Shown here piece after piece: positions 1 through 7,822 of a DNA stretch of 39,223 nt. The DNA comes from Rhodospirillales bacterium. Its GTDB lineage: Bacteria > Pseudomonadota > Alphaproteobacteria > BOG-932 > Roseiterribacteraceae. The notes beneath the pieces were generated by a model. That model saw only the letters and a program-made list of their open reading frames with translations, did no database searches and was not told the DNA's origin. Where the stretch lies: positions 1 through 39,223 of the forward strand of contig JAQGIF010000171.1 in assembly GCA_028291345.1 (NCBI GenBank), in the 5' to 3' direction. A program made the position numbers and the translations under genes. Position 1 is the stretch's first letter. Each line of letters opens with the position of its first letter.

Positions 1-156
1 CTCGCCGAACTCGGTGCTGCCGAGCGCACCAGCTCGATCTCCGAATGCGTCGGGGCGGTGTAGGCCGGGTTGATCGGTGTCCCAGAATACCGGCAATCGA
101 CCCATGACCACGACCCGCGCCGCCGGCGCCTCATCACCAACCGGACCTTCGTCCAT
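1..156 (-). CDS. possible 5' end of a leftward gene running off the left edge
   Basis: An ATG at 156 on the minus strand opens 52 codons with no stop before the window edge. The peptide starts MDEGPVGDEAPAARVVVMGR and I do not recognise it. No convincing Shine-Dalgarno sequence lies close to the ATG, and another minus frame is open over much of the same DNA, so this may be chance. The strong inverted repeat at 247-279 would suit a promoter or operator for a gene reading left from here. Confidence 0.2.
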   Translation of the reverse strand, partial: MDEGPVGDEAPAARVVVMGRLPVFWDTDQPGLHRPDAFGDRAGALGSTEFGE

Positions 157-246
157 GACTAAAGTCCGGATTCTCCCGGTCCAGCCGCCAATCAGCGCGC
201 TTGTTTCCTGGGCATGCGGCCGGCCGGCCGGGTAATCCCTACATCC

Positions 247-279
247 ATCATCGAATACTCATTTATGAAATTCGATGAT
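247..279. promoter_or_regulatory. perfect 10-bp inverted repeat, candidate operator or stem
   Basis: ATCATCGAAT (247-256) and ATTCGATGAT (270-279) are perfect reverse complements separated by 13 nt, in an AT-rich island between the edge ORF and the SnoaL gene stop at 326. Neither side carries a T-tract, so an operator is more likely than an intrinsic terminator. The rest of 157-325 shows no gene that I can support. Confidence 0.4.
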
Positions 280-325
280 CATATAGGATCAGATATTCTG
301 CTTACTGCTGCTAGCTCCGGCATAA

Positions 326-805
326 TCAGGCCGAGGGCGGGCTCAAGATCTCGCCTTTTGCCGACCACAGGATCCGGGCGGTCAAAGCGCTAAGCCGCCA
401 AGCCGGGCCCTGTCGCACGGCCTCGAACACATACTGACCGCCATTGACCAGCAGGTCGCGGATACCATCCCGGGAGAATATGTCGGGATTCAGGTAGTCG
501 ACCCGGCCGGCGGCGTGATCGCCGTCCAGTTCGACCTGGAAATTGGCCAGCAGATGCTGCGTGTACTCGAGAGACGGCACACCCATAATTTCGCCGAGCC
601 ATTCAGCGATCTCATCACGTCTGCCGCGACGTCCCATGGCGCCTGTGTAGTCGATCAGCGCATCCGCCGTGAACACCGTCCGGTAGCTTGTCCAATCCCG
701 GGCATCGCAGGATCGCGCATAGGATATGAGCAGGTCCTGGAGTGCCTGCTTGTCTTCCAGGCGTTGGAGCCTTTCGTTGTCCATCTCCTGTGGCTTCGGC
801 GGCAT
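326..805 (-). CDS. SnoaL-like (NTF2-fold) protein
   Basis: This 159-residue protein looks like the SnoaL-like/NTF2 superfamily: small cone-shaped alpha+beta proteins that act as isomerases, cyclases, dehydratases or non-catalytic subunits. The N-terminal helix region (residues 11-35, LEDKQALQDLLISYARSCD) and the following FTADALIDYTGAMG segment are typical of the SnoaL_4 type. The length is normal for one domain, with no signal peptide, so a cytoplasmic location is expected. The ATG overlaps the TAA stop of the upstream TonB receptor as TAATG, which implies translational coupling. A second ATG at codon 8 has a purine-rich stretch directly against it, too close to act as an SD. The reaction cannot be read from sequence; the coupling suggests a role with the receptor's substrate. 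Confidence 0.85.
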   Translation of the reverse strand: MPPKPQEMDNERLQRLEDKQALQDLLISYARSCDARDWTSYRTVFTADALIDYTGAMGRRGRRDEIAEWLGEIMGVPSLEYTQHLLANFQVELDGDHAAGRVDYLNPDIFSRDGIRDLLVNGGQYVFEAVRQGPAWRLSALTARILWSAKGEILSPPSA

Positions 806-3609
806 TACGAAATTGGCCCGCCGTCATAGACGATCTGGACACGCCGGTTCTGCGGTTCCTTCACCCCGTCGGCGGTGGGCACCAGCGGGTCGCGCTTGCC
901 CTTGGCGACGATCTGGATTTCCGAGGCCGGAATGCCGTCTTTCTCCAGCTGGGCCGCGACCGATTCCGCACGGCGGCGGCTGAGACGCATATTATAGGCG
1001 TCCGAACCAACCGTGTCGGTATGACCGGTCACCGTCAGCTGCGTGGCCTTGGCCGGCCCAGCATTGGCGGCGGCCTGGTTCACGATCGTCACGGCCTGGG
1101 GCGTCAAATCTGACTTGTTGAAGTCGAAAAACACCAGATAGTTCTTCGGCGCGGGAGCCGGAGCCACGATCGGCGGCGGCACATAAGCGGCGGGCGCCGC
1201 TTCCTGCGTGGAGGCCGGCCCACCGAAGTCGATCGAGAGATCGACGCCGAAGGTTCGCGGCTGCATGAAGTGGCCGTCGATCGTAAATCCGGCATCGACG
1301 CCATATTCCACTTCCTGCACATCGGTCAGATTCTTGCCCCAGAGTGCGATTTTGCCGGTCGTGTTGCCGAGCGGCACGTCGACCAGCCCCACCCGCGCGT
1401 TCAACATCCAGAATCCGGCAGGATTGACAACGGACTCGAGCGCACTGGAGATTCCGCCGACGACCTCATTGCTGGAGATCTGCGTAAAGACCTTGCTGCG
1501 ATATTGTGCGTCGATCTCAGCCTGAATGTGGCCGCCCCATGAGAAATCCGCGAAGTCATATTGAACGCCGCCAGAGAAGGTGTATTCGGGGTCGAACAGC
1601 CCTTTAACCAGACCGCCGACCTGAACCTGGGTGCCCGAGATCGAGATCGTCTGCTGGTTGGTGCTGCCGTGATTGAAGCCGAAATTGGCAAAGACGCGGG
1701 CGCGTTCGATCGGGATCACGTCGAGCTCGGCCTCGGCGCCCCTTATAATCTCGTGACCGGCATTCAGGAAGTGGACCACTCCGTTGTAATACTCGATCTG
1801 CCGGTTTCGGTAGTCGGAGTAGAAGACGTCGGCGTTGAATCGAACGCGGTGATCGAAAAATTCACTTTTGACGCCGATCTCATAAGCGCGCAGATGCTCG
1901 GGGCTGAAGGGCGTCCCATGGTAGGTGCCGCCGGTGAGGTGCCCGGTCCCGACCTTGGCATAGCTCATGATGTCTGGGGTCCAGTGGTATTCCGCCAGGA
2001 CCTGCCAATCAGCGTCCGTGAAGCTGGGATTGAAGACCTGAACAGGTGGACCGGCAAGGTCGTATTCGCGGTCGTAGCGTTCGTCCCAGGTTTGCCGGAC
2101 GCCCGCCGTCAGATTCAGCGAGTCGGTTGCGTGCCAAGTCCCCTGTGCGAACAGTGCGTACGATGCATTGTCGATATAGGCGTTGTCGTTGAAATCCGTG
2201 AACCGATTGAGCGGCGGCAGGGTGTTATTGGGCAGCGAGCGCAATATGAAATAAGGATTATATTGCGTGCCCTGCTCGTCGAAGTAAAAGAAGCCTGCCT
2301 GCCAGTCGAACGACTCCATCCTGCCGATGAACTGCAATTCTTCCGAGACTTGATGCTGGTCCCGCTGCGCAAGGGTACCCTGCAAGGTGAATAGGCTTCC
2401 GCCCGGTCCCAAGCCGAATCCTGGAGGTGTGCGCAGCGTGTTGCCGTCGAATTGGCTGCCGACATTGGTCTGATGAAACTCCCGGTAGGCCAGGATGTTC
2501 TTGACCGTCAGCCAATCGTTGATGTCATAACTCGCAGTGAGACTGTTGCCCCAGATCTGCGCGTCCGTCGGACCCTGCAAGGGTTCCGATACGGCGCCCA
2601 GCCGCGTAAGGGATACTGTGTTGCCGCCGCCGAGCGCTGGCTGCAGCGAAAACAGGAGCTTTGCGAAGTCGCCGCCTGGCCCTGGCGAAAAGCCCAGAAC
2701 CTGCGTCGCCTGCTGAACAGAGGTGTCGTCCGTATAGTCGAACTTGTAGTCGAGGAGCAGGTTGTCGCCCCGGTATCGCACGGCGGCGTAGAAGGCGTCG
2801 GCGCGGTCGCCGCCGAACTCATCCGCGGCCGCGACGTCGCCGAACCGCCCCTGGGTTGCCGCGCCGTAATGGATGACGGTACCGCCGGCCAGGTTCTTCA
2901 CGTAACCGTCGGTCTGATCGTGAGCGTATGAAACGAGGACGCTGATGCCGTCGAATTCAGGAAACTCCACTCGTGTCTTTGTACGAAATCTACCTTGGTT
3001 GCCAAAGGTGAAGTCTTGTTTGCCGCCCCACTCGCCCGACGGCGTGGCGGAGATGTAGTTGATCGCGCCGCCGGTGGTGTTGCGGCCGAATAGTGTACCC
3101 TGCGGGCCGCGCAGCACTTCGATACGTTGAATGTCGGCGGCCTCGAACTGAGTACCGAGGTCGCGTCCAATATAGACACCGTCAAGATAGACGCCGATCC
3201 CAGAGTCGAGTTGAAACGAAAATTGCGGAGTGGTGATGCCGCGCAGCGTATAGACCGCGGCGTTACCCGAACCCGATTCCTCGATCGAGTAGAAATTTGG
3301 GACCAGGAAGGCAAGATCCTGGATTGTGTCGATATGCTGGTCGGTTATCTGAGCCGGCGTAAACGCGGTCACGGCGACGGGGACGTTTTGCAGTTTCTGC
3401 TCGACCTTTTGCGCCGTGACCACGATCTCTTCCAGAACTGGCCCCGATGCCGACCTGGTCTGCGCCAGCGCCGGCAATGACGAACCGGCGAGAAGCGACG
3501 CGATTGCAAAACCAGCCACCCGAGCGCGCGGCCTCCATTGCAAATGAAACGTTTGATTTTCTAGCCCGGCCGGAATTCCGGCACACGAGGTCTCCCTTAT
3601 CGAAGTCAT
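805..3609 (-). CDS. TonB-dependent receptor with C-terminal OmpA-like domain
   Basis: This is a 934-residue outer-membrane active transporter driven by TonB-ExbBD. A signal peptide is visible near residues 30-50 (VAGFAIASLLAGSSLPALAQ), followed by a TonB-box/plug entry (LEEIVVTAQK), the plug with the LRGPQGTLFGRNTTGGAINY segment, and a beta-barrel ending near RTFGVDLSIDFGG. A Pro/Ala-rich linker then leads to an OmpA-like peptidoglycan-binding domain (about 823-934) with the conserved Asp in TGHTDTVGSDAYN and Arg in LSRRRAESV. Typical receptors end at the last barrel strand, so this is an extended architecture. Both the barrel C-terminus and the OmpA domain would be periplasmic, so the topology is consistent. 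The start has GGGGAAG upstream at good spacing. It is co-transcribed with the SnoaL gene. The substrate is unknown; the context suggests a lipophilic organic compound. Confidence 0.95.
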   Translation of the reverse strand: MTSIRETSCAGIPAGLENQTFHLQWRPRARVAGFAIASLLAGSSLPALAQTRSASGPVLEEIVVTAQKVEQKLQNVPVAVTAFTPAQITDQHIDTIQDLAFLVPNFYSIEESGSGNAAVYTLRGITTPQFSFQLDSGIGVYLDGVYIGRDLGTQFEAADIQRIEVLRGPQGTLFGRNTTGGAINYISATPSGEWGGKQDFTFGNQGRFRTKTRVEFPEFDGISVLVSYAHDQTDGYVKNLAGGTVIHYGAATQGRFGDVAAADEFGGDRADAFYAAVRYRGDNLLLDYKFDYTDDTSVQQATQVLGFSPGPGGDFAKLLFSLQPALGGGNTVSLTRLGAVSEPLQGPTDAQIWGNSLTASYDINDWLTVKNILAYREFHQTNVGSQFDGNTLRTPPGFGLGPGGSLFTLQGTLAQRDQHQVSEELQFIGRMESFDWQAGFFYFDEQGTQYNPYFILRSLPNNTLPPLNRFTDFNDNAYIDNASYALFAQGTWHATDSLNLTAGVRQTWDERYDREYDLAGPPVQVFNPSFTDADWQVLAEYHWTPDIMSYAKVGTGHLTGGTYHGTPFSPEHLRAYEIGVKSEFFDHRVRFNADVFYSDYRNRQIEYYNGVVHFLNAGHEIIRGAEAELDVIPIERARVFANFGFNHGSTNQQTISISGTQVQVGGLVKGLFDPEYTFSGGVQYDFADFSWGGHIQAEIDAQYRSKVFTQISSNEVVGGISSALESVVNPAGFWMLNARVGLVDVPLGNTTGKIALWGKNLTDVQEVEYGVDAGFTIDGHFMQPRTFGVDLSIDFGGPASTQEAAPAAYVPPPIVAPAPAPKNYLVFFDFNKSDLTPQAVTIVNQAAANAGPAKATQLTVTGHTDTVGSDAYNMRLSRRRAESVAAQLEKDGIPASEIQIVAKGKRDPLVPTADGVKEPQNRRVQIVYDGGPIS

Positions 3610-3833
3610 TTTTTCTTCCCCAAAAAGGCACAGCCGATGTTTTGTGGTCTCCCAGCAGTGCTGCCGTATTTACTGGACCGCTCCAGACGAACGCGGAGGG
3701 TCGGTGTGTTTTATTTGAATATTGGTTAACATAGGTTTTCGGCGTGATCAGCCGGGCATTGAGTGGGGGTCCTGCGGTGAGCCCGCCGGTATCTTGCAGA
3801 CCGTTTGGGATCAGCCTTTGTCCGTCGGCGTGC

Positions 3834-4613
3834 TTACTGGGCCATGTATTCGCCACCGTTGATATCGAGCGTCGCGCCGCTGACCTCCCCGGCATAGTCG
3901 GAAAGCAGCATGATGATCGCATCGGCGCAGGCCTCGTCGGTCGGAATATGGCCGAGCGGAATATTCGCCGCCGTGTGCGCCTTGAGGTCCTCGATCAGCA
4001 CGCCGGTCTCGGCCGAGAGGGTTTTGAAATAGCTTTGCACGGGGTATCCCCACATATGCCCCATCACGACATTGTTCACGCGGATATTCTTGGGGCCGAG
4101 TTCAAGCGCCAGCTGCCGCGTCGTCGCCTGGAGTGCGGCCTTGGCGGCGGCATAAGCACCCTGCCCCTTCAGCGGCCGGCGGGTGACCATGCTGCTGATA
4201 TTTACCACCACGCCCTTGCCGGCCGCCTCGAAGGCCGGCAGCACCGCTTTGGTCAAATTCAGGGGGGCGAACAAGGTGACGTCGAAGATCGCACGCCAAT
4301 CGGCCAGGTCGGCCTCGGCAAACGGCACGAAACTGGCCTTGTAGGCGCTGTTGACGATCCCATCCACACGCCCGAACCGGCTGAGGGCGGCATCCACGAC
4401 GCGAGCGCAATCCTCCGGCCGCGCCAAGTCGGCAAGAACAGGAATCGCGGTGTGGCCGAGCTTGCAGATTTCGGCAGCAATTTCCTCGATCACAGGCTCT
4501 TCACAGCCTGCCAGCACCATATTGGCGCCCACCGCGGCGCCTTGGCGGCTGAGCTTGCTGCTCATGCCGCGACCGACGCCGCCGACGATGATCGTCTTGC
4601 CGGCGAGAATCAT
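3834..4613 (-). CDS. SDR family oxidoreductase (variant motifs)
   Basis: A 259-residue short-chain dehydrogenase/reductase with a Rossmann fold, expected to interconvert an alcohol and a ketone using NAD(P). The catalytic Ser lies in NISSMV and the Tyr/Lys pair in YAAAK. Two motifs are unusual. The cofactor loop reads VGGVGRGMSS instead of the classical TGxxxGxG, and NNAG is replaced by NSAY. This points to a divergent SDR subgroup rather than a dead enzyme, since Ser, Tyr and Lys are intact. AGGAGA precedes the ATG at good spacing. It is the third gene of a leftward set behind the two-domain VOC-like gene and the P450, 47 bp after the P450 stop. It may oxidise a hydroxyl installed by the P450 (inference). 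Confidence 0.9.
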   Translation of the reverse strand: MILAGKTIIVGGVGRGMSSKLSRQGAAVGANMVLAGCEEPVIEEIAAEICKLGHTAIPVLADLARPEDCARVVDAALSRFGRVDGIVNSAYKASFVPFAEADLADWRAIFDVTLFAPLNLTKAVLPAFEAAGKGVVVNISSMVTRRPLKGQGAYAAAKAALQATTRQLALELGPKNIRVNNVVMGHMWGYPVQSYFKTLSAETGVLIEDLKAHTAANIPLGHIPTDEACADAIIMLLSDYAGEVSGATLDINGGEYMAQ

Positions 4614-4660
4614 GATGCGATCTCCTAGCGGATTGAAATTGCCAACAGGTAAGACGGGTT

Positions 4661-5881
4661 CTAGCCGGTCAGCGAAATGGGAAGAGTTTCAGCGCCGCGC
4701 ATGAAGGAAAGGCCGCCGGAGATCTCGGCCTCACCGGCCACGGTCATCTGGGGGAACCGCCGGACAAACACCTGGAGCGCCTCAGCCATTTCGGCCCGCG
4801 CCAGCGCTTGCCCCAGGCAGAGATGCGTACCGTAGCTGAAGGTCAGATGACGGTTCGCGTTGGCGCGCCCGATGTCGAACCGTTCCGGATCGGGAAACAT
4901 TGCGGGATCGCGATTGGATGCGAACGAATTCAGGATCAGAGACGTGCCGACGGGCAGCACGACGCCGCCATAGGTTGCCTCCTGCATCACACGCCGCAGG
5001 AATACATGAAGCGACGGCTGCAGCCGCAGCGCCTCCTCAACCGCTCCAGACGCCAATGCGGGATCGTCGAGGAGCCTACCCCACTCCGCGCGGTTCTCCA
5101 TCAGAAGCTGGATCACCCAGCCGAACTGGTACCGCGTCGTATCGTGGCCCGCGAACAGGAAATTGACCAAGGCTCCCAGCAGTTCAGCCTCACTGAGCTG
5201 TTCCCCTTCGACCTCGGCGGCGATCATAGCCGATACAAAATCGTCCTGTGGCCGGGCGCGACGCTCCTTCACCAGTTCACGGCAATGGGCGTAAAGGCCG
5301 GTCAGCGCCGCATCGATCGTCGGCACATGGGGGACAAGCGGGAACTGGGCCAGTCGGCCGAGCTCGACTGTCCAGGCGCCGAACTGGTCCATGTCGGCCT
5401 CAGGCACGCCGATCAGGGTGCACAGAACCTCCAACGGGTAGCGGTGGGAGAAATCGGCCACGAGGTCGCAGGTTTCCTGCCCTGAGCAGCGATCGATCAG
5501 CCTGTTCGCGACCGTTTGCATCACCGGTCGCAGCCCGTTGATTCGCGGCAGGGTGAAGCCGCGCTGAAGCACCTTGCGGATGCGGTCGTGACGGGGATTC
5601 TGGATCAACGGCAGCATTCCGTTGAGTGCATATTCGACGATCAGGTCCGACCCGCCGGCCTCCCGGTAGAACTCGGTGCCGGTGCTGTCCAGCTTCGGGT
5701 CCAGCACCATCTGCTTGATGACGTCATAGGTAATGACTTCGTAGCCGCGCACTGTCTTGACGATCGGCGAGCGGACGCGGGCTTCGGCGAATACCGCGCC
5801 CGGATCGCTCAGATAGTCGGGTCCTTCGAGATCGATCCACGGCAGATCGGCGGAAGCCAAAGGGATGGGCGAGCCAGTCAT
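4661..5881 (-). CDS. cytochrome P450
   Basis: A 406-residue soluble bacterial P450, expected to be a haem monooxygenase hydroxylating an organic substrate. In this numbering the I-helix oxygen-activation motif AGHDTT is at 244-249, the ExxR motif EEALR at 282-286, and the haem-binding loop FSYGTHLCLG at 348-357, with Cys355 as the thiolate ligand. I chose the ATG at 5881 (MTGSPIPLASAD). The longer reading from 5986 overlaps the upstream gene by 40 bp and adds an Arg-rich, non-P450-like segment. No ferredoxin or ferredoxin reductase is encoded in the window, so electrons must come from partners elsewhere. It lies between the two-domain VOC-like gene and an SDR in the same orientation, which suggests hydroxylation followed by dehydrogenation. 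Confidence 0.95.
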   Translation of the reverse strand: MTGSPIPLASADLPWIDLEGPDYLSDPGAVFAEARVRSPIVKTVRGYEVITYDVIKQMVLDPKLDSTGTEFYREAGGSDLIVEYALNGMLPLIQNPRHDRIRKVLQRGFTLPRINGLRPVMQTVANRLIDRCSGQETCDLVADFSHRYPLEVLCTLIGVPEADMDQFGAWTVELGRLAQFPLVPHVPTIDAALTGLYAHCRELVKERRARPQDDFVSAMIAAEVEGEQLSEAELLGALVNFLFAGHDTTRYQFGWVIQLLMENRAEWGRLLDDPALASGAVEEALRLQPSLHVFLRRVMQEATYGGVVLPVGTSLILNSFASNRDPAMFPDPERFDIGRANANRHLTFSYGTHLCLGQALARAEMAEALQVFVRRFPQMTVAGEAEISGGLSFMRGAETLPISLTG

Positions 5882-5946
5882 GGATATCTCGGATCGGCCG
5901 CAAGGCGACGCCGGTGAATCTCGCTCCTCATCCCCAAATGCCACCC

Positions 5947-6840
5947 TTATGGATTGTCGTTGAACGCGTTGAGATCGCCCGTCCAACCCTCGTAATGTCT
6001 TGCAACGATAACTTCAATTCCACCCGTCGTCGCCGGATGGGAGATATTATTTTCACCCATCAGGTACGAACGCGGAGCCTCGCATATCAATTGCTCCCGC
6101 CCCTCGTCGCTCAGGCGACTGATATGCTCGTTGAGGTCGCTGAGCCCCTTATAAAGGAAGCCGACGCAAAGCAGGCCCTCGCCATGGGTATTCATGATGT
6201 ATTCATGGCACGCCCCTTGCGAATCCCGCTTGATGAAACCGGCATCGTCGCGCAGTTGCATCAGACCGATGGCGTGTGTTTCACCGTCCACCAGGAAATG
6301 ATGCATCTTGAATTGGCGCGCGGAATCCGTTTCTTCGGGCGTGTTGATACCCTTCAGGCCGAGAATGGCCTGCCAGATCGGCACCGATTCCGACAGGCTC
6401 TTGACCGAATAGTCGAACACATAGGGCAGCGGGTTCAGCTTCCAGAATTTCTCGGAGCCGACAATGTTCGGTCGCTTTGTCGTAAAGACGATATCCGTGC
6501 CGCTGGCATATTTGGCCGACAGGCGGGCGTCGCCAGTCGCGGGATCCACTTCGATCGGGACGCCAAGCGCGCGGATGGCGTCGACCCGCGCACCGACATC
6601 GTCGGTACGCAGAACCAACTCGGAATCGCCGGCCCGGACCTCGTGCTCCGCCTCTATCAGATCCATGTAGACGATGCCGTTGCTGAAAAAGCGCTTCCGC
6701 TTCCGCCCGTCGGGCGTGAGGTCGGTGATCGGCGCCTTTTCATTCAAAATTGCCTCCCACCGGCGGGTAGATTTCGCCCAATCGTCCACAGCAATCGTCA
6801 ATCCTACCGGCTCGACAACTCCACCAACCCCGTATGGCAT
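5947..6840 (-). CDS. two-domain VOC-like protein (paralogue A)
   Basis: This 297-residue protein has the length and internal repeat expected for two vicinal-oxygen-chelate modules, about residues 8-130 and 138-285. The usual VOC metal positions are not filled: the opening strands read VGLTIAVDD and LPYVFDYSV with no His, and the closing strand reads GGIEVIVARHYEG. It is therefore unlikely to be a standard Fe(II) extradiol dioxygenase. It is clearly paralogous to the protein at 14270-15139, sharing LTxAVDDWA, ETDSARQF, THGEG and EEGW-type tail features. The start at ATG 6840 is set by GGGGAG a few bases upstream; a GTG at 6846 is the longer alternative. It heads the VOC-P450-SDR set. The function is unknown; an isomerase, lyase or binding role is possible. 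Confidence 0.8.
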   Translation of the reverse strand: MPYGVGGVVEPVGLTIAVDDWAKSTRRWEAILNEKAPITDLTPDGRKRKRFFSNGIVYMDLIEAEHEVRAGDSELVLRTDDVGARVDAIRALGVPIEVDPATGDARLSAKYASGTDIVFTTKRPNIVGSEKFWKLNPLPYVFDYSVKSLSESVPIWQAILGLKGINTPEETDSARQFKMHHFLVDGETHAIGLMQLRDDAGFIKRDSQGACHEYIMNTHGEGLLCVGFLYKGLSDLNEHISRLSDEGREQLICEAPRSYLMGENNISHPATTGGIEVIVARHYEGWTGDLNAFNDNP

Positions 6841-7052
6841 GACCACTCCCCGATGAAGCCCGCATGAAAAGCAGGATTCACTCCTGTTGAATTAGACGTT
6901 CCCTGGGCTTTTAGCCTCTATTATTCATTCTACTCAGAATTTTATTGGTTAGATTTTGCATTCGCAAGGAAAGAGCCCCAGTAAAGACCGTGGATGATTG
7001 CCGGTATCAGGGACGGACCCCGTCGGGCACGTGGCGGGGGCCCACCGAAGCC

Positions 7053-7817
7053 TCAGCGGACCAGAATGCCGCCATCCACGGCTAGGACATGCCCGTTGAT
7101 GTACCGCGCGGCCGATGTGCAAAGCCAAAGAGCGACATCCGCCACGTCATCCGGCAACCCAATCCGGCCGGTGGGAATCGTGCCCCTCAGCTGGCTTTCC
7201 CAGGCTGGGATCGCCAGGGTGTCGGCGGTGAGCGGTGTGTCGATGATCCCGGGCGCGATGGCGTTACAGCGAATGCCGCGGGCGGCATATTCGTTGCAGA
7301 TAACCTTGGTCAGCCCGATGACCCCATGCTTGGCGGCGGTATAGGCGGGCGTGCCCGGGAAACTAACCAGGCCAGAGATCGAGGCCATGTTCACGATAGC
7401 GCCGCCACCGGATTCGAGCATCAGCGGGAGCTCATAACGCAGACAGTGAAAAACGCCGGACAGGTTGACGGCGATGATCCGGTCCCAGCGTTCGAGCGGG
7501 TAGTTGTCGGTTGCCTCGACCACCGGGCCGTCACCGATCCCGGCATTGTTGATCGCCACGTCCAGGCGGCCGAACCGCGCCCGCACCTCGCCGACCATCC
7601 GTTCGCAGTCTGAGGCGACCGCGACGTCGGCCTGGACGAAATGGGCCGTGGCCCCCGCGCCGCGCAGTGTGTTCGCGACGGCCTCGCCGCTATCGCTTTT
7701 GATATCGGCCAACAGCAGATATGCGCCACGCTCGGCGAACTTGCCGGCGATGGACCGGCCGATCCCGCTTCCCGCGCCGGTGATCAGAACCACGCGGCCC
7801 TCCAGCTCGTCGGCCAT
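7053..7817 (-). CDS. SDR family oxidoreductase
   Basis: A 254-residue classical short-chain dehydrogenase/reductase. The dinucleotide loop TGAGSGIG, NNAG, the catalytic Ser in MASISG and the YTAAK Tyr/Lys pair are all present, and the C-terminus VDGGILVR is typical of the family. The Asp in LLLADIKSD, at the end of the second strand, favours NAD over NADP. I prefer the ATG at 7817. A TTG at 7826 overlaps the TGA stop of the upstream GMC gene (TTGA) and could be used by translational coupling, adding three residues. It is the last gene of an SDR-GMC-SDR leftward set, so it probably acts on the product of the GMC flavoenzyme or a related alcohol. Confidence 0.92.
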   Translation of the reverse strand: MADELEGRVVLITGAGSGIGRSIAGKFAERGAYLLLADIKSDSGEAVANTLRGAGATAHFVQADVAVASDCERMVGEVRARFGRLDVAINNAGIGDGPVVEATDNYPLERWDRIIAVNLSGVFHCLRYELPLMLESGGGAIVNMASISGLVSFPGTPAYTAAKHGVIGLTKVICNEYAARGIRCNAIAPGIIDTPLTADTLAIPAWESQLRGTIPTGRIGLPDDVADVALWLCTSAARYINGHVLAVDGGILVR

Positions 7818-7822
7818 GGGGT

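Noticed and set aside
1561-2394. Plus-strand open frame inside the first receptor
   Set aside because: Antisense shadow of a well-supported TonB receptor.
3744-4628. Long plus-strand open frame opposite an SDR
   Set aside because: The minus-strand SDR has Ser, Tyr and Lys motifs and a good SD; the plus frame has none.
5947-6840. Extradiol ring-cleavage dioxygenase assignment for the two-domain VOC-like proteins
   Set aside because: Size fits, but the two His and one Glu iron ligands are not at the expected strands in either paralogue.
5914-6867. Long plus-strand open frame opposite the two-domain VOC-like gene
   Set aside because: GC-rich shadow of the minus-strand gene; no recognisable protein, and the minus gene has an SD and a paralogue.
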